From Azospirillum oleiclasticum (GTDB lineage Bacteria > Pseudomonadota > Alphaproteobacteria > Azospirillales > Azospirillaceae): a stretch of DNA of 64,000 bases. The DNA is taken from assembly GCF_013423485.1 (NCBI RefSeq), contig NZ_JABFFR010000032.1, positions 93,804 through 157,803 on the forward strand. Direction: 5' to 3'. The notes under the pieces are model-generated. The model did no database searches and was not told the origin of the DNA. It saw only the letters and a program-made list of their open reading frames with translations. A program made the position numbers and the translations under genes. Below are positions 37,577 to 44,827 of the stretch, piece by piece; positions within the stretch are counted from its first letter, which is position 1, and each line of letters starts with the position of its first letter.

Positions 37577-38308
37577 TCAGTTGACCTTCTGGAAATCCAC
37601 ACGCCGGTTGCGGCCATCGGATTCCGGAAGCCCCTGGAGCGGATCGCTCATTCCGTACCAACGCACCTCCAGACGATCGCCACCGATTCCGAACCGGTCG
37701 ATCAGATAGGCCTTTGTCGCTTCGGCACGCAGTCGCGACAATGCACAGTTGTAGTCCGGTCCGCCCACCGAGTCCGTATGTCCGGCGATGATCATGCGCA
37801 CATTCGGGGCCGCGGCCAGCGCCTGCCCGATATCATCGAGCATGCGCGCTCCGTCCGGGCGGATATCGCTTTTTGCGAATTCGAATTCAATCGCGAAGCC
37901 GTACTTCTTGCCCGCCGCGGGCTTGTTGCCACAGCCGGCGTGCGCGGGCCGCTGAACGGAGTCGTGACGGACGGGATGGGGAGGCGTCGGCACGGCCGGA
38001 CGGGGCTCGGGTTGGGACGGATTGGTGGGGAGGATGTTCAAACCGCCCCGAACAACGAGCTCCTTTTCCGCAAGCGCCGCCACCGGGGTCTTGCCGAACC
38101 ACCGGATGGTCTGCGTTTCCCCCGTCCAATCCGACACCAGCGCCTGCACACCCGGAGACTTCTGGAAATACACGGTTTCGCCGAAAACCTCGCCGGACTG
38201 TGCCTGTGCCCTCGATGGACCGGCGGCGATGGCGCCAGCCGCGATGGCGCAGGTCACGACGAGACGGCAAATCCGCAGCCTGCTTGATCCACTCATCGTT
38301 TCGTGCAT
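37577..38308 (-). CDS. OmpA-family outer membrane protein
   Basis: The 243 residues have a signal peptide (ICRLVVTCAIAAGAIAAGPSR, about 10-32), a middle part rich in proline (about 90-125) and a C-terminal OmpA/MotB peptidoglycan-binding domain: IEFEFAKSDIRPDGARML, IAGHTDSVGGPDYNCALSRLRA, ending SDGRNRRVDF. It would sit in the periplasm or outer membrane and hold peptidoglycan. It is divergent from the CsgG-like cluster with a CRP-type site midway, so it may belong to that system. ATG 38308 is preferred for spacing from GGAGG. Confidence 0.9.
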   Translation of the reverse strand: MHETMSGSSRLRICRLVVTCAIAAGAIAAGPSRAQAQSGEVFGETVYFQKSPGVQALVSDWTGETQTIRWFGKTPVAALAEKELVVRGGLNILPTNPSQPEPRPAVPTPPHPVRHDSVQRPAHAGCGNKPAAGKKYGFAIEFEFAKSDIRPDGARMLDDIGQALAAAPNVRMIIAGHTDSVGGPDYNCALSRLRAEATKAYLIDRFGIGGDRLEVRWYGMSDPLQGLPESDGRNRRVDFQKVN

Positions 38309-38420
38309 CCCCATGCCTCCGCTCAAGCGACCGGGCTGCCGTCTCGGTTTCACGAGTCCGTCAGGAGCCGGAATCACACGCGCCCAGCATACCGTCGAGA
38401 CACTTTTGACGCGATATTTT

Positions 38421-38436
38421 TGTGATCACGGTCACA
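38421..38436. promoter_or_regulatory. Perfect CRP-type palindrome TGTGA-N6-TCACA
   Basis: TGTGATCACGGTCACA carries both ideal half-sites of CRP-family regulators, flanked by T and A runs. It lies almost exactly midway between the divergent OmpA-family gene (start 38308) and the secreted-protein gene (start 38552), so one regulator could control both sides. Confidence 0.7.
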
Positions 38437-38451
38437 AGAACGAGCTTAACG

Positions 38452-38463
38452 TTTGTACACAAA
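38452..38463. promoter_or_regulatory. Inverted repeat TTTGT-AC-ACAAA near CRP site
   Basis: A second short dyad 15 bp from the CRP-type site in the same AT-rich divergent promoter. It may be another operator. Further on, TATACT at 38523-38528 is a good -10 candidate for the gene at 38552, though no -35 lies at 17 bp. Confidence 0.4.
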
Positions 38464-38551
38464 TACAATTCGGCTCTCCTTACAGAAACATGTGATTGAG
38501 GGTTGAATTTTCTCGGTTGTTTATACTAAAGAATCTCAACGAAACGGATGG

Positions 38552-38950
38552 ATGCAATTGAAGAGGGCTGAAAGTCCTGCAGTTTTCCGTCTCGGGGAGG
38601 TCGATCTGCGCAAGCCATCAACCAAACGCCCCACATCGGGGGTCGCCCTTGCGGCAGTGCTTGCCGTCTCGGTGTCGTGGATGGGTGCCGTAGCCAGCGC
38701 GTGCACCGGATCACCATGCCCCTCCAGCGATTCCGCCGCTTTCACGACATCGCCTCCCCCGGTGATCTCCGGAAATGTCCGGGTCACCGTCCGCACGGGA
38801 CGCACCGTCGCCAGGGGGGAGCGTTCGGCCAACCAAGTCGGGTGCATCTGCCACGCCGGTGCCGGCGATGCATCGGTCGAGGTGAATGGCGCCAGGAGCA
38901 CGGGCTCGCAGGCATGTCCACCCGCCACCCACCCCTGCGCACAGCAATGA
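38552..38950 (+). CDS. Exported Cys-containing protein, first gene of CsgG-like cluster
   Basis: The 132-residue product has a basic N-terminus of about 28 residues and then a hydrophobic signal (GVALAAVLAVSVSWMGAVASA, about 30-50). The mature part is rich in Cys (six) and has SGNVRVTVRTGRTVARGERSANQVG-like sequence that recalls, loosely, the repeat in the proteins at 39019 and 42094 (an alternating strand, G, then S-A-N-x-V). No family recognised. Start uncertain; an internal start nearer the signal is possible. Confidence 0.6.
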   Translation: MQLKRAESPAVFRLGEVDLRKPSTKRPTSGVALAAVLAVSVSWMGAVASACTGSPCPSSDSAAFTTSPPPVISGNVRVTVRTGRTVARGERSANQVGCICHAGAGDASVEVNGARSTGSQACPPATHPCAQQ

Positions 38951-39018
38951 AGCACCATCGAAAACTTACGGCCATGACGCACAACCAGTGAGCCTTAACC
39001 ATCATCGAGGAACTCGAC

Positions 39019-39381
39019 ATGAGACTGTCAGCGATCGTTGCCTTCGTCGCCCTCCTTTCCGTGCCGGCCATCGCGATGGCCCAACAGGGCGGGGTTGCCG
39101 TCGATCTTGAGAACCGCACCGGCGCCGCGGCCCTGAACGGGCCGGTGGTCAACGGGCGGGTCGATGCCCAGGCCCGGGTCGGCGGTGGTGTCACGGCGCG
39201 GGCGAGCGGTGAGAATTCCCGCGCCTCCAACTCCATCAGCTCCGTGACCGGCGGATCGGTGACCGGCGACGTCCAGTTGCGCAGCGAAGTCAACGGCGAC
39301 GTGACCGCCGAGGCGACGGGCCGCGGCTCCTGCGCGGAGAACCACATCGCGTCGATCGGGCCGAAGATCTGCGGCAACTGA
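39019..39381 (+). CDS. Secreted curlin-like repeat protein
   Basis: The 120 residues have a clean signal peptide (about 1-21, ending AMA) and a low-complexity mature chain of Gly, Ala, Val, Asn, Thr and Ser. Two repeats align: VTARASGENSRASNSI (from 58) and VTAEATGRGSCAENHI (from 96), that is V-T-A-x-A-x-G-x-x-S-x-A-x-N-x-I. The strand-turn-strand pattern recalls CsgA curlin units but with Ile/Asn instead of Gln. It is a good candidate for the secreted subunit of the CsgG-like channel at 39876. GAGGA precedes the ATG. Confidence 0.75.
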   Translation: MRLSAIVAFVALLSVPAIAMAQQGGVAVDLENRTGAAALNGPVVNGRVDAQARVGGGVTARASGENSRASNSISSVTGGSVTGDVQLRSEVNGDVTAEATGRGSCAENHIASIGPKICGN

Positions 39382-39483
39382 CCGAACGGAAGGGGGGAGC
39401 GGCCGGTCGCGCCTCGCCGCTCCACTCCACCGTGTTCGCCGGACGGATCGCCGGCCGTCGCCGATCGCGTTCACAATGGGAAA

Positions 39484-39858
39484 ATGCCCATGCGTCATCT
39501 GTTCTTGTGTTGTCCGGCATCCGCAGCGTCGATGATTCTGGCGGGGGCGCTGTGCTTGACCGCCACGACCGCGGCGGGACCGTCCTATGCCCAGGATCCG
39601 ACCGGAATGCCGGCCGGGGCGGCGGCCCGGATGAACGAGGCCGAGGCCCGCGCGATGCAGCATGTCGGCCGTTCCGGCGGCTCGCTTCTGCCACGCGACA
39701 CGGTGAATCCGTGCAGCACCGACGGCACCACCCGGATCGGCGCCCCGGCGCATCGCCGCCCCGGCCAACTGCCGAACTCGCTGATCGAGGAGATGGAGGA
39801 GGTGCAGCCGAACACCACCGTCGTGATCGGCGACGTCATCGTGGTGTGCCCGCAGTGA
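39484..39858 (+). CDS. Secreted protein of the CsgG-like cluster
   Basis: The 124-residue product has a signal peptide (about 8-36, SAASMILAGALCLTATTAAG, ending SYA) and a short mature part with two cysteines (VNPCST and VVCPQ at the very end) and a beta-rich tail NTTVVIGDVIVV. No family recognised. It ends 17 nt before the CsgG-like gene. A chaperone or adaptor role, as CsgE or CsgF have for curli, is a guess from position only. Confidence 0.7.
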   Translation: MPMRHLFLCCPASAASMILAGALCLTATTAAGPSYAQDPTGMPAGAAARMNEAEARAMQHVGRSGGSLLPRDTVNPCSTDGTTRIGAPAHRRPGQLPNSLIEEMEEVQPNTTVVIGDVIVVCPQ

Positions 39859-39875
39859 CGATCGAGGGTGGTGGG

Positions 39876-41426
39876 ATGATGGCGCGGCGTGGGATCCGGG
39901 TGTGTGCGGCCTGTTCGATGGTGATCGCGCTTACGGGATGCGTCACCGATCCGGGAAAGGCACCAACCCTGGCGCAGCCGACGACACCGATCGTCCGGAC
40001 CATCACCAGCCTGAGCCAGGCCAAAAGCTGCATGGACCAGCTTCTTCTGGACGGCGGGCGCAAGATGATACCGATCACCAGCGAATTGATCCAGGACCCC
40101 TCCCAGACGGTCAAGGTCAGCACCGATGACATGATCATCAACGCCATCTCCGACATGACCGCGCGCAGCAACGGGTTCGAATACCGCCACATCGAAGGGG
40201 CCACCAGCCGGGTCGCCAGGCTGCGTCAGACCTATGGCCTGCAGCCGACGGCCCGCCGGCCAAATGTCTATATCCGCGGGTCGATCTCGCAGATCGACAA
40301 CAGCGTCGCCACCGACGGTGCTTCCGGCGCCGTGACGCTCCCCTGGGTCTCATTGTCCGCGGGGCGGAACCAGTCGCTCGAAAACATCACCATCGATCTT
40401 CAGCTCGCCAACCTGGCCGACGAGACCATCGTCCCCGGCATGACGACCAGCAACACCATCACCGTCATCTCCAGCGGCGAGTCGCAATCGTCTCGCGGTC
40501 TGATCCACAACGGGAGCATGGGGGCGGCACTCTCGATTTCGCTGAGTTCGACCCAGAGGGAGGGTCGCAGCCAGGCGGTGCGCACCTTGCTGGAATACAG
40601 CCTGATCGAACTCCTGGGAAAATACACCCACGTCCCGTACCATCGGTGCCTGGAGATGGAATCGACCAACCCGGCGACCATGCAGGCGGCGCGCAGGCTC
40701 TACGACGAGCTCGATCCCGAGGCGCGCACCCGCGCTGTCCAGACGGCGTTGCGAGCCGGTGGCGACTACCACGGTCCGGTGGATGGGCTGATGTCCGAGG
40801 CGCTGCAACGCGCCATCACAGGGGCCAAGATCCGGCGCGGTCTCCAGGGTGACGGGCGCATCGATTTCCCGCTGTTCCACAGCCTCTACAACGAGAATTT
40901 GCTGCCGGCACCGATACTCCAGGCACAGGCGGAGGAGCGGGATCCGGCCACCACACCGCCCAAACCACCCGGCAGGACGGCCGAGGACGGTCGCGACCCC
41001 TTCGGGCTGGCCCTTCGGATCACCAATGAACGGTTGCAGCACGGCGACAACGTCCATTTGGCGGTGACCGTGCAGGCCCCAGCACGACTCTACTGCTATT
41101 TTCAGTACACGAACGAAGGCTCCACCAAGGTGGCACGGATATTCCCCAACCGGTTCCAGCCGGACAACCATGTGCTGCCCGGGCAAACGCTGGGCATCCC
41201 CGCGTCCGACGAGCATTTCGAGTTGAAGTATGACGGGGCCACCTCCGACGGGGTGGCGTGCATCGCGACCACGGCCGACTACACCGGCCGCAACCGCCCG
41301 ACGCCCTTGGAGCAGCCCGATCTGACCCCTCTGCGCATGGAATGGCAGGGGGGGCTCGGCTACCCCATATACAAGCATCAGGCGGTCGATTCCCTGAACA
41401 CGAGCGTCCGCAAGATCTCCTTCTAG
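39876..41426 (+). CDS. CsgG/HfaB-like outer membrane lipoprotein with PG-binding-like and DUF4384-like parts
   Basis: CsgG and HfaB form outer membrane pores for curli and holdfast anchor proteins. The 516-residue product has a lipoprotein signal (lipobox ALTGC, Cys22). A region at about 35-270 follows the CsgG plan: YIRGSISQIDNS, a Ser/Gly-rich strand, then NITIDLQLANLADETIV (compare DQIAVNLRVVNVSTGEI in CsgG) and ALLISLS-like strands up to LLEYSLIELLGKY. Then come a peptidoglycan_binding_1-like segment (about 278-325, VQTALRAGGDYHGPVDGLMS) and a DUF4384-like domain (about 373-480). Assignment is by eye; the core has diverged. Confidence 0.75.
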   Translation: MMARRGIRVCAACSMVIALTGCVTDPGKAPTLAQPTTPIVRTITSLSQAKSCMDQLLLDGGRKMIPITSELIQDPSQTVKVSTDDMIINAISDMTARSNGFEYRHIEGATSRVARLRQTYGLQPTARRPNVYIRGSISQIDNSVATDGASGAVTLPWVSLSAGRNQSLENITIDLQLANLADETIVPGMTTSNTITVISSGESQSSRGLIHNGSMGAALSISLSSTQREGRSQAVRTLLEYSLIELLGKYTHVPYHRCLEMESTNPATMQAARRLYDELDPEARTRAVQTALRAGGDYHGPVDGLMSEALQRAITGAKIRRGLQGDGRIDFPLFHSLYNENLLPAPILQAQAEERDPATTPPKPPGRTAEDGRDPFGLALRITNERLQHGDNVHLAVTVQAPARLYCYFQYTNEGSTKVARIFPNRFQPDNHVLPGQTLGIPASDEHFELKYDGATSDGVACIATTADYTGRNRPTPLEQPDLTPLRMEWQGGLGYPIYKHQAVDSLNTSVRKISF

Positions 41427-41438
41427 GGAGTGGTCGCG

Positions 41439-42044
41439 ATGACCATCGCGCACGGGCAACACACCACGGGTTCATGGCGGCGACTGTGCTTGGCCGGACT
41501 GGCAGGGCTGCTGCTCGCCACCCCCGTCCTTCCCGCCGCCGCGGGCGGAGCGTCGGATCGCATCGTCCTGGGCTCGGACGGCTCGCTTCCCTGCCGCGCC
41601 GCGCCGGTGCCGTGGGAGACACCGAAACCGGATGACCCCGGCCGTGCCTGCCAGGACAGGGACGCACCGCCGTCCGGTACCCGGCATGGAAAGGGTGCGT
41701 CGACCGCCGCCACCATAGTGCCGACGGTGGTGCCGATCCATGTGGTCGTCGAGGAAAGAGTGGCCGTTCCGGCGTCGGATGGCCCGCTGACATCCCTTGG
41801 TCCGTCGGACGCGGAACGGGCGCTCCGCCGCACCGAGTCGGCCATCCGCACAGAGCGGCTGATCCGGGAGCTGTCCGAAGGCGGGCTCGAAGGTGTGGTC
41901 CTGTTCATCGACTACACCCATCCGGGTGCAAGAGCCGCCACCGCCGCCGAGCGGGAGCTGGACCGTGTCGAGTCGCTGCGCCACCTCGACCAGCTCGGCG
42001 GGCTGTACCGCGACACCGGGCGAACGATCATCCTTCCGCGCTGA
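41439..42044 (+). CDS. Secreted protein of the CsgG-like cluster
   Basis: The 201-residue product has a signal peptide (LCLAGLAGLLLATPVLPAAAG, about 15-36), two cysteines and a Pro-rich segment, then a helical C-terminal half with many charges (AERALRRTESAIRTERLIREL, ELDRVESLRHLDQLGGLY). No family recognised. It follows the CsgG-like gene by 12 nt with AGGGAG upstream of ATG 41439, so it belongs to the same operon. The helical part could be a periplasmic adaptor. Confidence 0.7.
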   Translation: MTIAHGQHTTGSWRRLCLAGLAGLLLATPVLPAAAGGASDRIVLGSDGSLPCRAAPVPWETPKPDDPGRACQDRDAPPSGTRHGKGASTAATIVPTVVPIHVVVEERVAVPASDGPLTSLGPSDAERALRRTESAIRTERLIRELSEGGLEGVVLFIDYTHPGARAATAAERELDRVESLRHLDQLGGLYRDTGRTIILPR

Positions 42045-42093
42045 GGAAGGCCAACGGCAGGCGGACCACGCAGCGACGGGCAGGAGACGGGCG

Positions 42094-42723
42094 ATGGCGG
42101 AGCGCTGGTGCAAAGGTTCCCGGGAATGGCTGGCGCGTCTCGTGCTCGCGGTGGCGCTCATCGTGGTCGGGCAGTCGGCGGGTGCGCAGCCGACCGGTGA
42201 TTACCAGTCCTCCGTGCGCATCGATGGCGGCGTGACGGCGACGGCACGGAACGGAAACAGAGCCACCAACGAGATCGGCACGCCGCAACCGAATGCGCCG
42301 ACGAGCGTCTACATTGGCGGCCCGGTCGACACGACCGCCACCAGCGGCTCCGCCAGCACCCGGATCGGCGGCAACAGCAGGCCCGGCTCGACGTCCATCC
42401 GCCAGGGCGTGACGAACCAGGGCGATCTGGAGATGAGCGGCGACAGCTCCGCGAACAGCGTCACCGTCCTGCCGGGCGCCAGCGCCATCATCGGCGGCTG
42501 CGGGCGCACGCAGATTTCCGGTGACGTCTTGGTGGCCAACGGCGAGTTGGAGCTGGGGTGCACCTGCGTCGGGCGCCGCAACGGCCGCTGTTGCGTCGAA
42601 TTCCATACGGGATTCTGCGTTCTCCACATAACCCCGCCGGGAAAGCATGGCTGTCCGCCACGATACATCTACGCGGAGGGCCTTTGCCGCCTGTTCTCCG
42701 ATTTCGACCATTCCGTCGACTGA
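42094..42723 (+). CDS. Secreted curlin-like repeat protein with Cys-rich tail
   Basis: The 209 residues have a signal peptide (LARLVLAVALIVVGQSAGAQ, about 13-32), a repeat region with VTATARNGNRATNEIG (47-62), VDTTATSGSASTRIGG (78-93) and LEMSGDSSANSVTV (112-125), and from about 136 a Cys-rich tail (nine Cys, such as GCTCVGRRNGRCC). The repeats match those of the protein at 39019. AGGAG stands before ATG 42094. A surface-exposed, disulfide-capped fibre tip or adhesin would fit, but this is inference. Confidence 0.75.
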   Translation: MAERWCKGSREWLARLVLAVALIVVGQSAGAQPTGDYQSSVRIDGGVTATARNGNRATNEIGTPQPNAPTSVYIGGPVDTTATSGSASTRIGGNSRPGSTSIRQGVTNQGDLEMSGDSSANSVTVLPGASAIIGGCGRTQISGDVLVANGELELGCTCVGRRNGRCCVEFHTGFCVLHITPPGKHGCPPRYIYAEGLCRLFSDFDHSVD

Positions 42724-42871
42724 GTACGCCGCACCAACCATCCATTGCGGTACGGAACTGAGAGTAAACTGGCATCCCATTCTTCGGCGGAGCCCGGGCA
42801 TCCCGACCCGCCCTGGCGCGGCCCTGGACGCCGACGGTTGTCGCGAGCGCCGGCCGGGATATAGTGCGGGC

Positions 42872-43768
42872 ATGACCGACACCGACACGATGACCGTCTT
42901 CGACCGCGCCCTGGTCCGCCGCCGGCGCGACCGCGCGGCCCCGCGCTTCGCGGCGCACGCCTTCCTTTTCGAGGAGATCGCCGAACGTCTGGCCGACCGG
43001 CTGGAGGACGTGAAGCGCGGCTTCCCCACCGCACTCGACCTCGGCTGCCACGACGGCGCGATCCGCCGCGCGCTGGCCGGGCGCAAGGGCATCGAGCGGC
43101 TGGTCTCCTGCGACCTGTCGCCGGCCTTCGCGGCGCTCGCCGGTACCCCCGCCGTGACGGCGGACGAGGAGTTCCTGCCCTTCGCCGACGGCAGCTTCGA
43201 CCTCGCGGTCAGCAACCTGTCGCTGCACTGGGTCAACGACCTGCCGGGGGCGCTGGTGCAGGTGCGGCGCGCGCTGAAGCCGGACGGCTTCTTCTGCGCC
43301 GCCATGCTGGGCGGGGAGACGCTGGCCGAGCTGCGCCGCTGCCTCTACGAGGCGGAGATGGCGGTGTCCGGCGGCGTGTCGCCGCGGGTGTCCCCCTTCG
43401 CCGAGGTGCGCGACATCGGCGGGCTGATGCAGCGGGCCGGCTTCGCCCTGCCGGTCGTCGACCGCGAGACCATCACCGTCACATACGCCGACGCGCTGGG
43501 GTTGATGCGCGACCTGCGCGGCATGGGGGAGACCAACGCCGTTCTGGCCCGCCGCAAGGTGCCGATGCGCCGCGACCTGCTGTTCCACGCCGCCGCCCTC
43601 TACGCCGAGCGCCACGCCGAGCCCGACGGGCGGATCGCCGCCAGCTTCCAGGTGCTGTATCTCGCCGGCTGGTCCCCGCACGAGAGCCAGCAGCAGCCGC
43701 TCAAGCCCGGCAGCGCCGAGGCCCGGCTGGCCGACGCGCTGAAGGGCGGCGGCACCTGCGGGGTTTGA
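42872..43768 (+). CDS. NDUFAF5/BioC-like methyltransferase
   Basis: The 298 residues begin with VFDRALVRRRRDRAAPRF, the N-terminal signature of the NDUFAF5 group (complex I assembly arginine hydroxylase), and contain a class I methyltransferase core ALDLGCHDGAIRRAL, DLAVSNLSLHWVNDLPGALVQVRRALKPDGFF and the C-terminal QVLYLAGWSPHESQQQPLKPGSA. Bacterial members are of unclear function; a complex I assembly role is extrapolated from mitochondria. ATG 42872 gives full family length. It lies just beyond the CsgG-like cluster but shows ordinary composition. Confidence 0.88.
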   Translation: MTDTDTMTVFDRALVRRRRDRAAPRFAAHAFLFEEIAERLADRLEDVKRGFPTALDLGCHDGAIRRALAGRKGIERLVSCDLSPAFAALAGTPAVTADEEFLPFADGSFDLAVSNLSLHWVNDLPGALVQVRRALKPDGFFCAAMLGGETLAELRRCLYEAEMAVSGGVSPRVSPFAEVRDIGGLMQRAGFALPVVDRETITVTYADALGLMRDLRGMGETNAVLARRKVPMRRDLLFHAAALYAERHAEPDGRIAASFQVLYLAGWSPHESQQQPLKPGSAEARLADALKGGGTCGV

Positions 43769-43777
43769 GAGGAGAGG

Positions 43778-44545
43778 TCAGGCGGCCAGCCGCCACGCCA
43801 TCCAGGCGAGCACCCCGGCGTTCACGGTCATGATCACGGGGGCCGCGCGCAGCACCGCCCCCCGCCAGGCCAGACCGGCAAGGTGCCCGGCCAGCCCCAC
43901 CGCCAGCAGGCTGGGCAGGGTGCCGAGGGCGAAGGCCAGCATGCCCAGCGCCCCGGTCAGCGGATCGCCGCTGGCCGCCGCAACCGCCACCGCGCCGTAG
44001 AGCAGGCCGCAGGGGATGAAGCCCAGCGCGACGCCGAGCCCGTAGCCGCGCCAGCCCGACGGGTTGCCGAACAGCGGCCGGGCCGCCACCGCCACCCGGT
44101 CGCCCCACCAGCGGCCGAAGCCGCCGCCGGACGCCGGCAGCCAGGCGGCGAGACCCTTGACCGCGAAACCCAGGAAGAACAGCGCGGCAAAGGCCAGCAG
44201 CGCCGCCGACAGCCATTTCAGGCCGGGCAGCGCGCCGAGATGGCCGGCCACCAGCGCCGCCACGGCGCCGATGCCGGCGTAGCTGGTGGCGCGGCCGAGA
44301 TGGTAGGGAAGCACGGCGGCGCCGGTCAGCCGGCGCAGCTCGCTCATGCGCGCCACCGGCAGCCGCTCCAGCCGCGCCGTGACCTGCGCCAGCACAAAGG
44401 GGCCGCACATGCCGGCGCAATGCGTACCCCCGCCCACGAGCCCGGCGGTGAGCAGGGCCAGCAAGGTGCCGGCGTCGCGGTCGATGACCACGGCGCACTG
44501 GGCAAGACCGGCGTGCAGGAACGCCAGGACGGAGGAGGGTTCCAA
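43778..44545 (-). CDS. SafE/TauE-like (UreH/DsbD_2-type) membrane protein
   Basis: The 255 residues form about six membrane helices. GGGTHCAGMCGPFVLA near the N-terminus holds a Cys-x3-Cys pair, and GLGVALGFIPCGLLYGAVAVAA has the repeat Cys. This type of SafE/TauE-annotated protein often accompanies cytochrome cbb3 oxidase assembly genes and may move copper or reducing equivalents. It starts at TTG 44545 with GGGAG upstream. An FNR/FixK-type box in front agrees with a low-oxygen respiration role. Confidence 0.85.
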   Translation of the reverse strand: MEPSSVLAFLHAGLAQCAVVIDRDAGTLLALLTAGLVGGGTHCAGMCGPFVLAQVTARLERLPVARMSELRRLTGAAVLPYHLGRATSYAGIGAVAALVAGHLGALPGLKWLSAALLAFAALFFLGFAVKGLAAWLPASGGGFGRWWGDRVAVAARPLFGNPSGWRGYGLGVALGFIPCGLLYGAVAVAAASGDPLTGALGMLAFALGTLPSLLAVGLAGHLAGLAWRGAVLRAAPVIMTVNAGVLAWMAWRLAA

Positions 44546-44576
44546 ACCGAGGCTCCCGGGCGGGGGTACGGCCCTG

Positions 44577-44618
44577 CTTCTACCCGGTTCCGCCGCGGGT
44601 GGCGATGATGTGGGTCAA
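44577..44618 (-). promoter_or_regulatory. FNR/FixK-type promoter of the SafE-like gene
   Basis: On the minus strand TTGACCCACATCAT (44605-44618) matches the FNR/FixK consensus except for the last base. TAGAAG (44577-44582) follows after 22 nt, the class II spacing also seen before DUF485-actP. The start would fall near 44570, 25 nt before the TTG start codon. Confidence 0.6.
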
Positions 44619-44827
44619 ACCGACGCCATGTCGCGCGCCGCCGGCACGGGTGGCCCGCGCCGAGAATCTCCCCGCCGACGCGATGCCCGGGTTGCCAGCC
44701 AACGGCCACGCTGGAGTTGGCGGATGCGGAGGCGGTTGTACTGCGTTATGATCCGCGGCGTGATGCGTTCGTGCGGGTCCTCACGCACGCCGGTGTCCGT
44801 GTGATGAACCCCAGGAAACCATGGCCG

